Of a DNA stretch of 64,000 bases, positions 42,237-51,225 are shown in pieces. This DNA comes from an uncultured Pelagibacteraceae bacterium (GTDB lineage: Bacteria; Pseudomonadota; Alphaproteobacteria; Pelagibacterales; Pelagibacteraceae): the NCBI GenBank assembly GCA_902524945.1, contig CABZFF010000001.1, forward strand, positions 124,001-188,000, written 5' to 3'. The position numbers were made by a program, and so were the translations under genes. The stretch's first letter is position 1; every line of letters starts with the position of its first letter. Below the pieces are notes generated by a model. The model saw only the letters and a program-made list of their open reading frames with translations, ran no database searches and was not told where the DNA came from.

Positions 42237-43719
42237 ATGAAGCTTTTTATAATTTTAGGAAATCAACTTTTTAACCCAAAATATCTCTCTGATTATAAAG
42301 ACCATACTTTTTTTATGGCAGAAGATTATGGTTTATGCACCTTTGAAAAACATCACAAACTAAAAATAATTTTATTTTTATCTTCAATGAGATCATTTAG
42401 AGATGAGCTTAAAACAAAAAATTTTAATTTAATATATAAAGATGTAAATAAAGATTTTAAATTATCCTACGAAAAAAAATTAGAAAAAATTATAAAAGAA
42501 AAAAAGATAAGAGAAATTACCTTTTTTGAAATCGAGGATAAATTTTTTTGAAAAAAGAATATTAAATTTAGGAAAAAAAAATTCACTTAAGATTAACCAA
42601 GTTAGATCTCCAATGTTTTTAATGGAGAGGCAGGAATTTAAAGATTACCTTTCTAAAAATAAGCGGCCTTTCATGGCAAATTTTTATAAAATTGTAAGAA
42701 CAAAAATGAATTTATTGATGAATAAAAACGGAACTCCAAAAGGAAATAAATGGAGTTTCGATGATGAAAATAGAAAAAAACTTCCGAATACTATTAAGGT
42801 CCCTGTAATTTCTAAAGTAAAAGAAACAAAGGAAACTACTACACTTAAAAAATTTATAAATTCTAATTTTAAAGATCATCCAGGAAATGCTGATAAATTT
42901 TGGTTTCCAACGACACGAAAAGACGCAAGTAAGTGGCTTGATGAGTTTTTGAAAGAGAGAATAAAGCTTTTTGGGGATTATGAGGATGCAGTAACAGATA
43001 AATCAAATACTGTTTTTCATAGCGCGTTAAGTCCACTTATAAACTTAGGATTAATAGCACCAGAGGAGATAATAGAGAAGTTAAGAAAGATTGAAAACAA
43101 AATACCTATGAATTCCTTGGAAGGTTATATAAGACAGATTATAGGTTGGAGAGAGTTTATGAGAGGAATTTACCAAAACTATGATCAACGATTAGATAAC
43201 ACTAATTTTTTTAATCATAAAAGAAAAATGAAAAAATCCTGGTACGACGGAAATACTGGTTTAGATCCGTTAGATCATGCAATCAATAATGCTAAAAACT
43301 ACGGCTGGTCGCATCATATTGAAAGGCTAATGATATTGGCAAATATAATGAATCTTTGTGAGATAAACCCTAAACAAGTTTACAAATGGTTTATGGAAAT
43401 GTTTGTGGACTCATCAGACTGGGTAATGGCACCGAATGTTTATGGGATGGGATTATTTAGTGACGGCGGAATATTTGCAACTAAACCTTATATTTGCGGT
43501 TCAAGTTATTTTTTAAAGATGATGCATTTTAAAAAAGGTCCATGGTGTGATGTAATGGACGGATTGTATTGGAAATTTATAGATAGACATAAGAAATTCT
43601 TCTTAAAAAATCCTCGTCTTGCAATGATGGTTAGAGTTTCTGAGAAAATGAATAAAGAGAGAAAAACAAGAATATTCAAAGCTGCCAATAATTTTATAAA
43701 AGAAAATACTAATGGTTAA
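42237..43719 (+). pseudogene. Cryptochrome/photolyase-related gene split by a one-base frameshift
   Basis: The N-terminal piece (start ATG 42237, MKLFIILGNQL) reads to a stop at 42549-42551; the rest is in the +1 frame from 42550 on. The reading frames join if one T is removed from the T7 run at 42543-42549: ...FEIEDKFF-EKRILNLGKK... Together they make about 493 residues of the DNA photolyase-related (COG3046) family: N-terminal Rossmann half and C-terminal FAD half with GYIRQIIGWREFMRGIY and NYGWSHHIERLMILANIMNLC. The family includes iron-sulfur photolyases of 6-4 type. Whether the shift is real, an assembly error, or a slippage site cannot be told. Confidence 0.8.
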
Positions 43720-44059
43720 AGTTTTTTTTAATAATTCATGTAATATTTGTAGAGCTGAAATCAATCATTACAAAAAACATAGTGATAACAGTGTAGAGTG
43801 GATAGATGTAACTAATAATAAAGAAGCTCAGAAAATTACCTCTAAATCTTATAAAGAACTTTTAAGAAGAATGCATGTTATAAAAGATGGCAAAGTAATT
43901 GATGGAGCAGAATCTTTTTTAATAATTTGGAAAAACGTTCCTAAATATAATTTTTTATATAAAATATTTAGGATTAAACCTTTGTTTTTCATATTAAATA
44001 TTTTCTATGAAATTGCAGCTTATTTTTTATTTATCAAAAACAAACATCTCCTTAAGTGA
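43712..44059 (+). CDS. DCC family thiol-disulfide oxidoreductase-like protein (DUF393)
   Basis: The 115-residue protein has NNSCNICRAEI near 7-17 with a CNIC redox pair (C10, C13), then EWIDVTNNKEAQ and MHVIKDGKVIDGAESFLIIW near 71-91, all DUF393 landmarks, and one or two hydrophobic segments at the C-terminus. The family folds like glutaredoxin. It overlaps the photolyase gene by 8 bp and the DUF2256 gene by 4 bp, so the three are one operon. A redox role on the photolyase pathway is inference. Confidence 0.9.
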   Translation: MVKVFFNNSCNICRAEINHYKKHSDNSVEWIDVTNNKEAQKITSKSYKELLRRMHVIKDGKVIDGAESFLIIWKNVPKYNFLYKIFRIKPLFFILNIFYEIAAYFLFIKNKHLLK

Positions 44060-44190
44060 TAAAAAAAACTGATCTTCCTAAAAAAAACTGTCCAGTTTGT
44101 AATAAATCTTTTACCTGGAGAAAAAAATGGAGATTAAATTGGCCGATGGTTAAATATTGCTCTAAAAAGTGCTCAAAATTAAGTAAATAA
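44056..44190 (+). CDS. DUF2256 zinc-ribbon-like protein
   Basis: A GTG-started 44-residue frame overlapping the stop of the DUF393 gene. The chain reads DLPKKNCPVCNKSFTWRKKW, then a YCSKKCSKLSK tail, with four cysteines as C-x2-C ... C-x3-C. The K-x-C-P-V-C-x(3)-F-T-W-R-K-K-W core identifies DUF2256. It is probably a zinc-ribbon. Members are often encoded beside photolyase-related genes, as here. Confidence 0.88.
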   Translation: MIKKTDLPKKNCPVCNKSFTWRKKWRLNWPMVKYCSKKCSKLSK

Positions 44191-44267
44191 ACAAAACTAA
44201 ATCCTCTTCAAGTCAGATATGCAAAAAATAAAGTAATAGTAAGACATAAAATTAGTATTCTAAAATA

Positions 44268-46877
44268 ATGAGCAATTACGAACAATTTAGATCAGTTATG
44301 AAAGATGCTGGTTTTGCTCTATCGAGTAAACCAGTAACTAAAAAAATTTTAGAAAATGCTATTAAATTTTCAAAAAGTAAGGAAAAAACAATATTAGCAA
44401 AGCAACATGAAATATCGAAAAAAATTTATTTTCTTTTAGATGGAAATGTAAAATTTAATAAATACTTTGAAAAAAATTCTCTTACGTTTGCAAAGATCAA
44501 TAAAAGAAATTCACCATTAGGTATATCTGGATTAAATCCTCCAGGTAGATTTATGGCTGAAATATTGATTGATGAAAATACTGAATATTATTCTTTTGAT
44601 TTAAGTTACCTAGATGAAATTGAAAGTGTTGACCCAAACTTTGTTGCAACTTTTTTATCTTATATATTATTTTTTTCAACCAATCTTTTATGGTCGACTA
44701 GAAATCTTGACACTGCTTTTAAACAAAATAATTATCAAATATCTAAGGGATCAAATTCTGGAATTAACGAAAGTAATTATGAAAAAATAAAAGATACAAT
44801 TTTTTTTTCTTCTATAGTTGAGGAGGATGTTAAAAAATTACTGAATTTAGGTGAGATAAAGTTATACTCTACAGATGAAATCATAACACTAGAAGGTAAT
44901 GATAGCAGTGGATTAAATATATTGCTATCTGGAAAAGTTGAAGGTTCATTTAATAGCAAAATAGATAATTCAATTAAGAAAAAATATAGATCGATAGCAA
45001 GACCAGGAGTAGCGTTTTCGTTATCTTGTGGCAAAAGATTAATTAAATTTCCATATTCAATTAAGGTAACTAGAGATACAAGAATATTACATCTATCCAA
45101 TGAGGTTATTAATAATTTAATATTAGAAAATCCTGTTCTAGCCATCAAGCTTCTCAAAAGACAAATTTGGCAATTAGGAAGATATCAGCAAAGCGCAACG
45201 GGGCTGGCAAGATACGCTGCTAAAAACGAAATAGAACTCTTGAAATTTTTAATACAAGATAATTTTTCTAAACTTCCTGTAAATTCAAAAATATATAGTG
45301 TGCCACACTTATTAGAAAATCGATACTCTCATGAATTAGCTTTTGATATCATTTACAATTTAATGGTAACTGGTAATGAAATTGAAAAGTCTATTGCAAA
45401 CTTGATGTCAGATGCACTTAAAAGTTTTGAAAAGCAGCAAAGATTTTTTAAAGAATTAAACATAATTTATAATCGTGTAGAACAATTAAAAGAAATTAAA
45501 AGTAAAGACTCATTAGATAAATTAACACTTTCTAATTTTATTAAAGCATTTGATCATGTGCCTTACGTTATAAAGGGAATGGAAAATCTTCCAAGTAAAG
45601 CTAATAATATTTTTTTTTACAACCATCTCGCAGCTAATGATGAAAATAAGTTGCCTAATGGGCATTCCTTTTCAATAGATAGTCATTTTGTAAGTGCAAA
45701 AATTTTATATTCAAAATACGGTGACGGAGGAAAAAGAATAGTTCGTGCAAGTAGGAATACAGAATATTGGAGGCATAATTTTTATGAAAATTTAGATTAT
45801 ATATTCGTTCATACTAAAGAGTCAGATTTACTAAATGAGACTCATGAGGAAAAAAAAGATAGAAAAGATAAATTTTTTAGAGATGCGCAAGATATAATTA
45901 ATAAAGGCCAGCCTTTGGTAATTGCTCCTGAGGGAACATCTGAAACAGAAGATAACTTTACTGAAACATCTCCTGGCCCCTTCAAACCTGGTGCATTTGC
46001 TTTGGCAAGTCGGTTGAAACCTGAACCTTATTTAGTTCCTATAGCTCTAGCAAACTTTGACAAACCAGTTTCTTCGACTGTTTATTCAGCAATTATTAAG
46101 CAACCTATTAAAATTTCAAATTTTGTAAAAGACAATACTAATATGGAGGAAATTAAGTCTTTTTTACTTGATTATAGAAGAACTTTTAAAAGTTATGTTG
46201 AAGAGGCGATCGAACTATCTAATAAAGTAAAGCATGATACTCATGATTTAACAAATTTAAGTACTAATTATAATCTTGTAAGTCCAATCGAAGAAGAATT
46301 TGAATTAGATGTTAGAGAACTTGAATTGAACGCTATAAACAGCTCTATTAATCAGAAAGAAATAATATTATTTGGAAGTTCTACTTTTCGTATGTGGAAA
46401 AATTATGAACAAGATCTTGGTGGAAAAAATATGTTAAATCTTGCTTTTGGGGGTTCGACTTTATCCTCATGTAGAACATATTTTGAGAGAATTTTTTCAA
46501 ACTATAGTCCAAAAATACTTTTATTTTACGCAGGCGATAACGATATCGGAAGAGGTTTAAATTCTGATCAAATTAATCAAGAATTTTTATTATTTGCGAC
46601 TCAAGCTGCAGAAAAATTAAAGAATACAAAATGTTTTTTTATTTCAATAAAACCAAGTCCTTTTAGAAAAAAATTTTTAAAAGAGATTACTAGTACAAAT
46701 AATAAAATAAAAAAAACAATAAATCATCTAGAAAAATGGAAATTCATTGATATCTGTAACCCAATGTTAAAAGCTGGATATGAAAAGTTTTATGATCAAG
46801 ATCAATTACATATGAATGACTTAGGATATAGTTTGTTAAGCAAGTCTCTGAGAGACGAAATCGCAAAGATAAATTAA
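44268..46877 (+). CDS. Fusion of two CNB-like domains, acyltransferase and SGNH hydrolase
   Basis: An 869-residue single chain with four recognisable parts. Residues about 35-140 and 175-315 look like two cyclic-nucleotide-binding folds (beta-rich, YFLLDGNVKF near 54 and NILLSGKVEG near 217, the usual hairpin before the phosphate cassette), of which the second lies on the longer form. Residues about 425-650 form a PlsC-like acyltransferase: H453 and D458 in NHLAAND (HX4D), APEGTSE near 553-559, and PFKPGAFALA near 571-580. Residues about 690-869 form an SGNH hydrolase with GSS at 703-705, GDND at 756-759 and DQLH at 845-848. No membrane helix is seen, so it is cytoplasmic. Confidence 0.85.
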   Translation: MSNYEQFRSVMKDAGFALSSKPVTKKILENAIKFSKSKEKTILAKQHEISKKIYFLLDGNVKFNKYFEKNSLTFAKINKRNSPLGISGLNPPGRFMAEILIDENTEYYSFDLSYLDEIESVDPNFVATFLSYILFFSTNLLWSTRNLDTAFKQNNYQISKGSNSGINESNYEKIKDTIFFSSIVEEDVKKLLNLGEIKLYSTDEIITLEGNDSSGLNILLSGKVEGSFNSKIDNSIKKKYRSIARPGVAFSLSCGKRLIKFPYSIKVTRDTRILHLSNEVINNLILENPVLAIKLLKRQIWQLGRYQQSATGLARYAAKNEIELLKFLIQDNFSKLPVNSKIYSVPHLLENRYSHELAFDIIYNLMVTGNEIEKSIANLMSDALKSFEKQQRFFKELNIIYNRVEQLKEIKSKDSLDKLTLSNFIKAFDHVPYVIKGMENLPSKANNIFFYNHLAANDENKLPNGHSFSIDSHFVSAKILYSKYGDGGKRIVRASRNTEYWRHNFYENLDYIFVHTKESDLLNETHEEKKDRKDKFFRDAQDIINKGQPLVIAPEGTSETEDNFTETSPGPFKPGAFALASRLKPEPYLVPIALANFDKPVSSTVYSAIIKQPIKISNFVKDNTNMEEIKSFLLDYRRTFKSYVEEAIELSNKVKHDTHDLTNLSTNYNLVSPIEEEFELDVRELELNAINSSINQKEIILFGSSTFRMWKNYEQDLGGKNMLNLAFGGSTLSSCRTYFERIFSNYSPKILLFYAGDNDIGRGLNSDQINQEFLLFATQAAEKLKNTKCFFISIKPSPFRKKFLKEITSTNNKIKKTINHLEKWKFIDICNPMLKAGYEKFYDQDQLHMNDLGYSLLSKSLRDEIAKIN

Positions 46878-46878
46878 C

Positions 46879-48009
46879 TCAAATAAATTTAGCTAAAATT
46901 TTTGGGATATTATTTTTAAAATTAAAATATCCTTTATTAGAAAATTGCCAAGAAAACCTATCTTCCTCGTTCAAAACAAAGTTTAACTCTAAATCTTGCT
47001 TTTTTCTTATAGTATTTAAATAAGAAAAATTTTCTCCGATGCTCGGGTGGAAGACATCAAAAGATTTAATTTCATGTGTTAGAGTTTTAAATTTTACTTC
47101 ATCTATGATTTGTAAATCTTCAAATCTTTTTTTTTGGTCATTAATTATTTTTGACTTATAATCTAGTATTTTTTGCTCGAGCTTTAACTTTCGAGCCTCA
47201 TTACTTAATAAAACTAAATAAATATTTTTATATTTTTTTAAATATTTATTTTCTAAATTTAATTCGTTTTCAAAAACAATTAAATTTTCATTTGATTTAT
47301 CTTCTTTTTTAAAATTAAGTGCATTTAATTTATACTCTCTATTATCTGTTAAAGGAGAAGCATTTTCGTTTAATTTAATATTCTTATATTTATTATTAGT
47401 GAACTTACTAATATTCCAAGACTGAGCAACATAGTGTTTACCCTTAGTTTGCAAACCTGCGACCCATCTCCAACTTAAAGTATTAGAGGCAGCGTCGCCA
47501 TCATATAAATATTTCATAAAAAACTCTGCACCTTTCTGCCATGGTAAATTTAAAGTAAATATCCAAATGCTAGCAAACCACATTCTTGTATGATTATGTA
47601 AATAATTATTTTCTTTAAGCTCTTTCACCCAATCATTAAAACATTCAATTTCAGTTTCAGCATTTACAGCTTTTTTATAATTATCATCCTCCTTTAGCCC
47701 TTTCAAATCTTCAATAAAATCTGACCAAACTTGAGGTCTAAGTTCCAGCCACCCTTTCCAATAAACTCTCCAAAAAATTTCTTGGATATATTTTTCAACT
47801 TTTTGATAAGGAAACTTTGTTAAAACAGTTTTGGCAACTTCATATTCAGTGATTAATCTGTGAGAGATATAAGGTGATAAGCAAGATACATTTGATTTAT
47901 CTTTTGGCCCTAAATCAAAATTTCTTCTAAAACTATAATTTACTAACTCACTATTTATAAAAGTATCAAGCCGTTTTAAGGCTCCGTCTCTTGAAATTTC
48001 GAATTTCAT
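46879..48009 (-). CDS. Photolyase-type FAD-binding domain protein without antenna domain
   Basis: The 376-residue protein starts near the middle of an ordinary photolyase: residues 1-215 match the helical FAD domain (YSFRRNFDLGP, SCLSPYISHRLITEYEV, EKYIQEIFWRVYWKGWLEL, DAASNTLSWRWVAGLQTKGKHYVA near 174-197). The N-terminal alpha/beta antenna half is missing. The C-terminal 150 residues are alpha/beta and acidic; they may be a different small domain. The DNA-lesion specificity is unknown. It follows on from a 66-residue membrane gene whose end overlaps its start by one base. It converges with the fusion gene with 1 bp between. Confidence 0.82.
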   Translation of the reverse strand: MKFEISRDGALKRLDTFINSELVNYSFRRNFDLGPKDKSNVSCLSPYISHRLITEYEVAKTVLTKFPYQKVEKYIQEIFWRVYWKGWLELRPQVWSDFIEDLKGLKEDDNYKKAVNAETEIECFNDWVKELKENNYLHNHTRMWFASIWIFTLNLPWQKGAEFFMKYLYDGDAASNTLSWRWVAGLQTKGKHYVAQSWNISKFTNNKYKNIKLNENASPLTDNREYKLNALNFKKEDKSNENLIVFENELNLENKYLKKYKNIYLVLLSNEARKLKLEQKILDYKSKIINDQKKRFEDLQIIDEVKFKTLTHEIKSFDVFHPSIGENFSYLNTIRKKQDLELNFVLNEEDRFSWQFSNKGYFNFKNNIPKILAKFI

Positions 48010-48209
48010 TAGTCCTCGTCATCCCTCCACTCATCAATAAAAAGTTTCCAACACGCAAAAGATACACAAACTATTCCGACGCAAAAACCAAGAAGTACAC
48101 CATTATGCTTGCCTAAATATATTGATCCATAATGAGTGCTAAGTATTGGTGGCACCACTAATATTGCGCCAATAATTAAGTATCGAATAGCAAAAGGTGG
48201 TCTTTTCAA
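48009..48209 (-). CDS. Small two-helix membrane protein, unknown
   Basis: Sixty-six residues with two membrane helices (about 8-25 and 36-58) separated by a short loop, and an acidic tail DEWRDDED. The stop overlaps the start of the FAD-domain gene by one base, and its own start overlaps the DUF4864-like gene by 4 bp, so the four-gene series msrA-DUF4864-this-FAD domain looks like one operon. No family is recognised. Confidence 0.7.
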   Translation of the reverse strand: MKRPPFAIRYLIIGAILVVPPILSTHYGSIYLGKHNGVLLGFCVGIVCVSFACWKLFIDEWRDDED

Positions 48210-48661
48210 ATTGAATTTCCTTGATCAAGTGGCATTGAAACTGCTGTAGTAAACCAACAATTTGTGCAATTTTCCTCATTACCTTTACTTACATGCCATT
48301 CATAAAAAAATTGTTGTTTCTCATCGCTTAAAACTTTTACTCCATAAACAAATTTATTTTCAGTATTTGTAATTAATTCTATCTTGTGTGAAAAATGGTT
48401 TAACAATATTCTATAATGTACATCGTAAAGCATAATTCTAAATCTGGGATATGGGCCAGTCATTTTTTTATTATCAGGATGAGCGAAAATCCATGTTTGT
48501 TTAATGCCGTTATCTTTATCGTCATTATTTTTTAAAGCATCTAATTGTATTTTGATAACATCATAAGCAGATAAATTTTCAGCTGGTTTTATCATTTCTG
48601 CATTTGTTGAACTAACGAAACCCACAAAAAAAATTGCTAAAATTATTTTTTTCAATTCCAT
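48206..48661 (-). CDS. Exported DUF4864-like protein
   Basis: The 151-residue protein has a signal peptide (cut near residue 21, SSTNA) and then the pattern YDVIKIQLDALKNND near 33-47, IFAHPDNKKMTGPYPRFRIML near 58-78, which resembles DUF4864 (a small alpha/beta family also found in plant chloroplasts). The end is Cys-rich (EENCTNCW). Its function is not known. It overlaps msrA by 10 bp and the small membrane gene by 4 bp. Confidence 0.62.
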   Translation of the reverse strand: MELKKIILAIFFVGFVSSTNAEMIKPAENLSAYDVIKIQLDALKNNDDKDNGIKQTWIFAHPDNKKMTGPYPRFRIMLYDVHYRILLNHFSHKIELITNTENKFVYGVKVLSDEKQQFFYEWHVSKGNEENCTNCWFTTAVSMPLDQGNSI

Positions 48662-49224
48662 ATTTCTCTCAAAGTATCTTCTCTTTTACACGCCTTTTTA
48701 TACATTAGATAACGAATAAAATTTTTTTCATAATAATCTTGGTGATAATCTTCTGCTTGGTAAAATTCTTCAAATTTCCATACTAAAGTGACAATTTTTT
48801 TATCAAATTTCTTTTCTAAATTTTTAAAGGATTTATCAATAAATTCTTTTTCTAGTTGATTTTGATAAAAAATTACTGATCTGTAGCTCTTGCCTTTGTC
48901 GCAAAATTGACCTTCTGAGTCGAAGGGATCTATATTTCTCCAAAAAATATTAAGTAATTTTTCATAGTTTACTCTATTTGGATCATAAGTTATTTCTAAA
49001 GCCTCTACGTGGCCAGTGTCTTTATAAATAACATCATGGTAAGTAGGATCTTTTAAATGCCCACCTGAATAACCTGAAACTGTTGATAAAACACCCTCAA
49101 CCCCATCAAAGGACTCCTCCATGCACCAAAAACATCCTCCAGCAAAGTACACTTTTTTAAAATTTTTTGATTGAGCAGAAGTACTTATTAAAAAAATTAA
49201 AATTATAAAAAAATATTTTTTCAC
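48652..49224 (-). CDS. msrA: Peptide methionine sulfoxide reductase MsrA, exported
   Basis: The 190-residue protein has an N-terminal signal peptide (1-19), then FAGGCFWCMEESFD with nucleophile C31 and the second cysteine C34, GYSGGHLKDPTYHDV, and HVEALEITYDP and FYQAEDYHQDYY, all classical MsrA features. It reduces the S form of methionine sulfoxide in oxidised proteins; the signal peptide places it in the periplasm. It heads a four-gene operon with an exported DUF4864-like protein, a small membrane protein and the photolyase-like FAD domain. Confidence 0.95.
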   Translation of the reverse strand: MKKYFFIILIFLISTSAQSKNFKKVYFAGGCFWCMEESFDGVEGVLSTVSGYSGGHLKDPTYHDVIYKDTGHVEALEITYDPNRVNYEKLLNIFWRNIDPFDSEGQFCDKGKSYRSVIFYQNQLEKEFIDKSFKNLEKKFDKKIVTLVWKFEEFYQAEDYHQDYYEKNFIRYLMYKKACKREDTLREIWN

Positions 49225-49247
49225 AATTTAATGATATATTATTCTTA

Positions 49248-49412
49248 ATGAAAAACGATGATCATATTGTCATAGACGGTAACAAAGATACTACAGATAA
49301 TGTTTGTGAAGAATGCAGAAAAGAAGACGAAAGTGTAAATCAAAACTTAATTATGCACAGCTACAAAATTTGTAACAGTTGCTACCTTTCAAAAAGAATT
49401 TTTCCTCTTTAG
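49248..49412 (+). CDS. 54-residue zinc-ribbon-like protein, unknown
   Basis: A small frame between msrA and the Yip1 gene. It has an acidic start (MKNDDHIVIDGNKD) and two Cys pairs, C-x2-C near 20-23 and near 42-45, spaced 18 residues apart, which is a plausible zinc ribbon. It is divergent from msrA (23 bp) and its end overlaps the Yip1 stop by four bases. It has no family match by eye. Confidence 0.55.
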   Translation: MKNDDHIVIDGNKDTTDNVCEECRKEDESVNQNLIMHSYKICNSCYLSKRIFPL

Positions 49413-49930
49413 AAACCTTTAAATAAAACAATTATTAAGAATAAAAAGAATGCTTGCACTAGCCAAGAAACTATTACAACTCCAAATGCTTTCCAAAGGC
49501 TATCGTAGTCTAATGCAGATTTAACTGCAACAACCATACAAGCGAGCATCCAGAACGCTGAACCAACAAATGTTACTGTCATTAACTCTGGTGTGACTCC
49601 AAAGACTCTGATTAATCCAGGTGCACTTGAAAACCCAATCGTTCTTAAAAGTTCACCGTGATCACTTTTAGTTTTAATATCCCCAAAGAGTTTTACGCCA
49701 ACAAAATAAATTATATAAGCCCAAACATACCAGCTTAAAAGAGAGAGTGCAGGAGCAATTAGAAAATTCGAAGCTCCCAAATGTAAAGATCCAACACCGG
49801 CAGCAAGACTTGATAACACAACTACAATACCTGCTTGAAGAGTCGCTTTTTTATCTTTTTCAACTTCTTCGTAAAGATCTATATCTATTTTGATAGCTCT
49901 AAAAACTCTATTTATAAATAAATTAATCAT
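49409..49930 (-). CDS. Yip1 family membrane protein
   Basis: The 173-residue protein has five membrane helices and a cytoplasmic N-terminal 28 residues with EEVEKDKKATLQAG. WYVWAYIIYFVGVKLFGD near 67-84 and LRTIGFSSAPGLIRVF near 94-109 with ALDYDSLWKAFGVVIVSW near 138-155 are the Yip1/YrrB-type signatures. Bacterial members have unknown function. It is 4 bp overlapped with the hisN stop region and belongs to the same run. Confidence 0.88.
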   Translation of the reverse strand: MINLFINRVFRAIKIDIDLYEEVEKDKKATLQAGIVVVLSSLAAGVGSLHLGASNFLIAPALSLLSWYVWAYIIYFVGVKLFGDIKTKSDHGELLRTIGFSSAPGLIRVFGVTPELMTVTFVGSAFWMLACMVVAVKSALDYDSLWKAFGVVIVSWLVQAFFLFLIIVLFKGF

Positions 49931-50721
49931 TTTTTTGTAAAAGGTTTTAGTAATCTTAGAATCTTGTTATGTAAAGCTTTATTACATGAAGCAATAATAT
50001 TACCTCCTATTTCTGCAGGTTCATTTTTCCAATTAGTTACTATTGCGCCTGAGTTTTTGATGATGGGTATTAAAGGTAAAATATCATAAGGCTTTAAGTT
50101 AGCTTCTATCACAGCATCTACTGTTCCCTCGGCTAATAAACAATAATTTAAAGCATCAAATCCAGCTAACCTAAATGACCAACCAAATTTCTTTATAACT
50201 TTTCTTTGCCTTTCATAGCTTAAGGTTCCATGAAAGTTTCCGATAATTTTAACTGTTTTTAAATTGCTATTATTAGAAGATTTAAGAATTTTTTTTTTAT
50301 TATTTTTGAAAATATAGGATTTTTTTTGATCATTTATATAAAATTTATTTAATTCTGGAAAATTTGCTAAACCAACTTTTGATTTTTCGTTAAAAGTAAG
50401 GCCTATTAAGTTAGACCAAGTCGGTGCTCCGATAACAAAAGCTCTTGTTCCATCTATCGGGTCGATTGACCATTGAAAATGATTATCCGACTTTTTATCA
50501 TCAAACTCTTCTCCGATAATAGAGTCATTAGGAAATTTTTTTAGAATTAATGATCTTATATATTTTTCAAAAGATTTATCAAAATTAGTTACTGGATCAA
50601 AATCTTTCTTATTTTTTGATTTATTATTTACTTTAATTCCAGATTTTGATTTTTTTTTGTAAAATGAATTTAATTTTGCCGGTAAAGATCTTAAAAAATT
50701 AAAGGTTTTTTTGTAGTTCAT
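49927..50721 (-). CDS. hisN: Histidinol-phosphatase of inositol-monophosphatase type
   Basis: The 264-residue enzyme is an IMPase-fold metal phosphatase with E71/E72 of GEEFD, WSIDPIDGTRAFVIGAPTW at 84-102 (D87, D90 metal ligands) and EANLKPYDILPLIPIIKNSG near 220. The RAFVIGAPTWSNLI segment is typical of HisN-type histidinol-phosphatases of alphaproteobacteria. It would do the penultimate step of histidine synthesis. hisI lies 10 kb away. The start is preceded by a lysine-rich, positive lead. An alternative is a general inositol monophosphatase. Confidence 0.85.
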   Translation of the reverse strand: MNYKKTFNFLRSLPAKLNSFYKKKSKSGIKVNNKSKNKKDFDPVTNFDKSFEKYIRSLILKKFPNDSIIGEEFDDKKSDNHFQWSIDPIDGTRAFVIGAPTWSNLIGLTFNEKSKVGLANFPELNKFYINDQKKSYIFKNNKKKILKSSNNSNLKTVKIIGNFHGTLSYERQRKVIKKFGWSFRLAGFDALNYCLLAEGTVDAVIEANLKPYDILPLIPIIKNSGAIVTNWKNEPAEIGGNIIASCNKALHNKILRLLKPFTKK

Positions 50722-50739
50722 GTGTGTATATAGCTTAAT

Positions 50740-51204
50740 TTAGTTTAAAACAAAAATACTAAAATTTAACATTAAAGCGTAACCGCTCCATAAAAAGTAA
50801 GGAACCATCAGAGAAAAACTAATCTTATCTTTCAGATAATAAATTTTCATTAAGAGAACTATAAATATGAGAATTAAAACTAAATCTAGTAATGCTAGTC
50901 CTATTTGATGAAAACCAAAAAAAATAACGCTCCAAATCATATTAAAAAAGAGGTGTAAAAAATATAAATTTAAAATTTTATTATCATAGTAGTTTATCCA
51001 AATACGCCAAATTGCTACTGACATTAAGATATACAAAACTGTCCATACAGGCCCAAACACCCAGCTCGGAGGATTGAAACTTGGAAGAATTATCTGAGAA
51101 TACCAAGGTTCTTTAAAAGTCGCAGTAGTAAATCCACCAATTCCAGATGCTAAAAATGTTATTAAAAGAATGAATGTTAGAGATAAATATTTATTCTTAG
51201 TCAT
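50740..51204 (-). CDS. tspO: TspO/MBR family protein
   Basis: The 154-residue protein has five membrane helices and the family pattern WYSQIILPSFNPPSWVFGPVWTVLY near 34-58 and LWSGYALMLNFSIFVLN at the end; the W/N pair in the last helix and the P-S-F/N-P-P loop bind porphyrins or cholesterol-like ligands. TspO in Rhodobacter represses photosystem genes in oxygen and helps handle porphyrins; here it may dampen photo-oxidative stress. It is divergent from the SDR gene at 51226 by 21 bp. Confidence 0.93.
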   Translation of the reverse strand: MTKNKYLSLTFILLITFLASGIGGFTTATFKEPWYSQIILPSFNPPSWVFGPVWTVLYILMSVAIWRIWINYYDNKILNLYFLHLFFNMIWSVIFFGFHQIGLALLDLVLILIFIVLLMKIYYLKDKISFSLMVPYFLWSGYALMLNFSIFVLN

Positions 51205-51225
51205 AATTTAAGGTATAACTAATTT

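Noticed and set aside
44777-45157. Minus-strand 126-residue frame within the fusion gene
   Set aside because: Antisense shadow of the continuous 869-residue frame.
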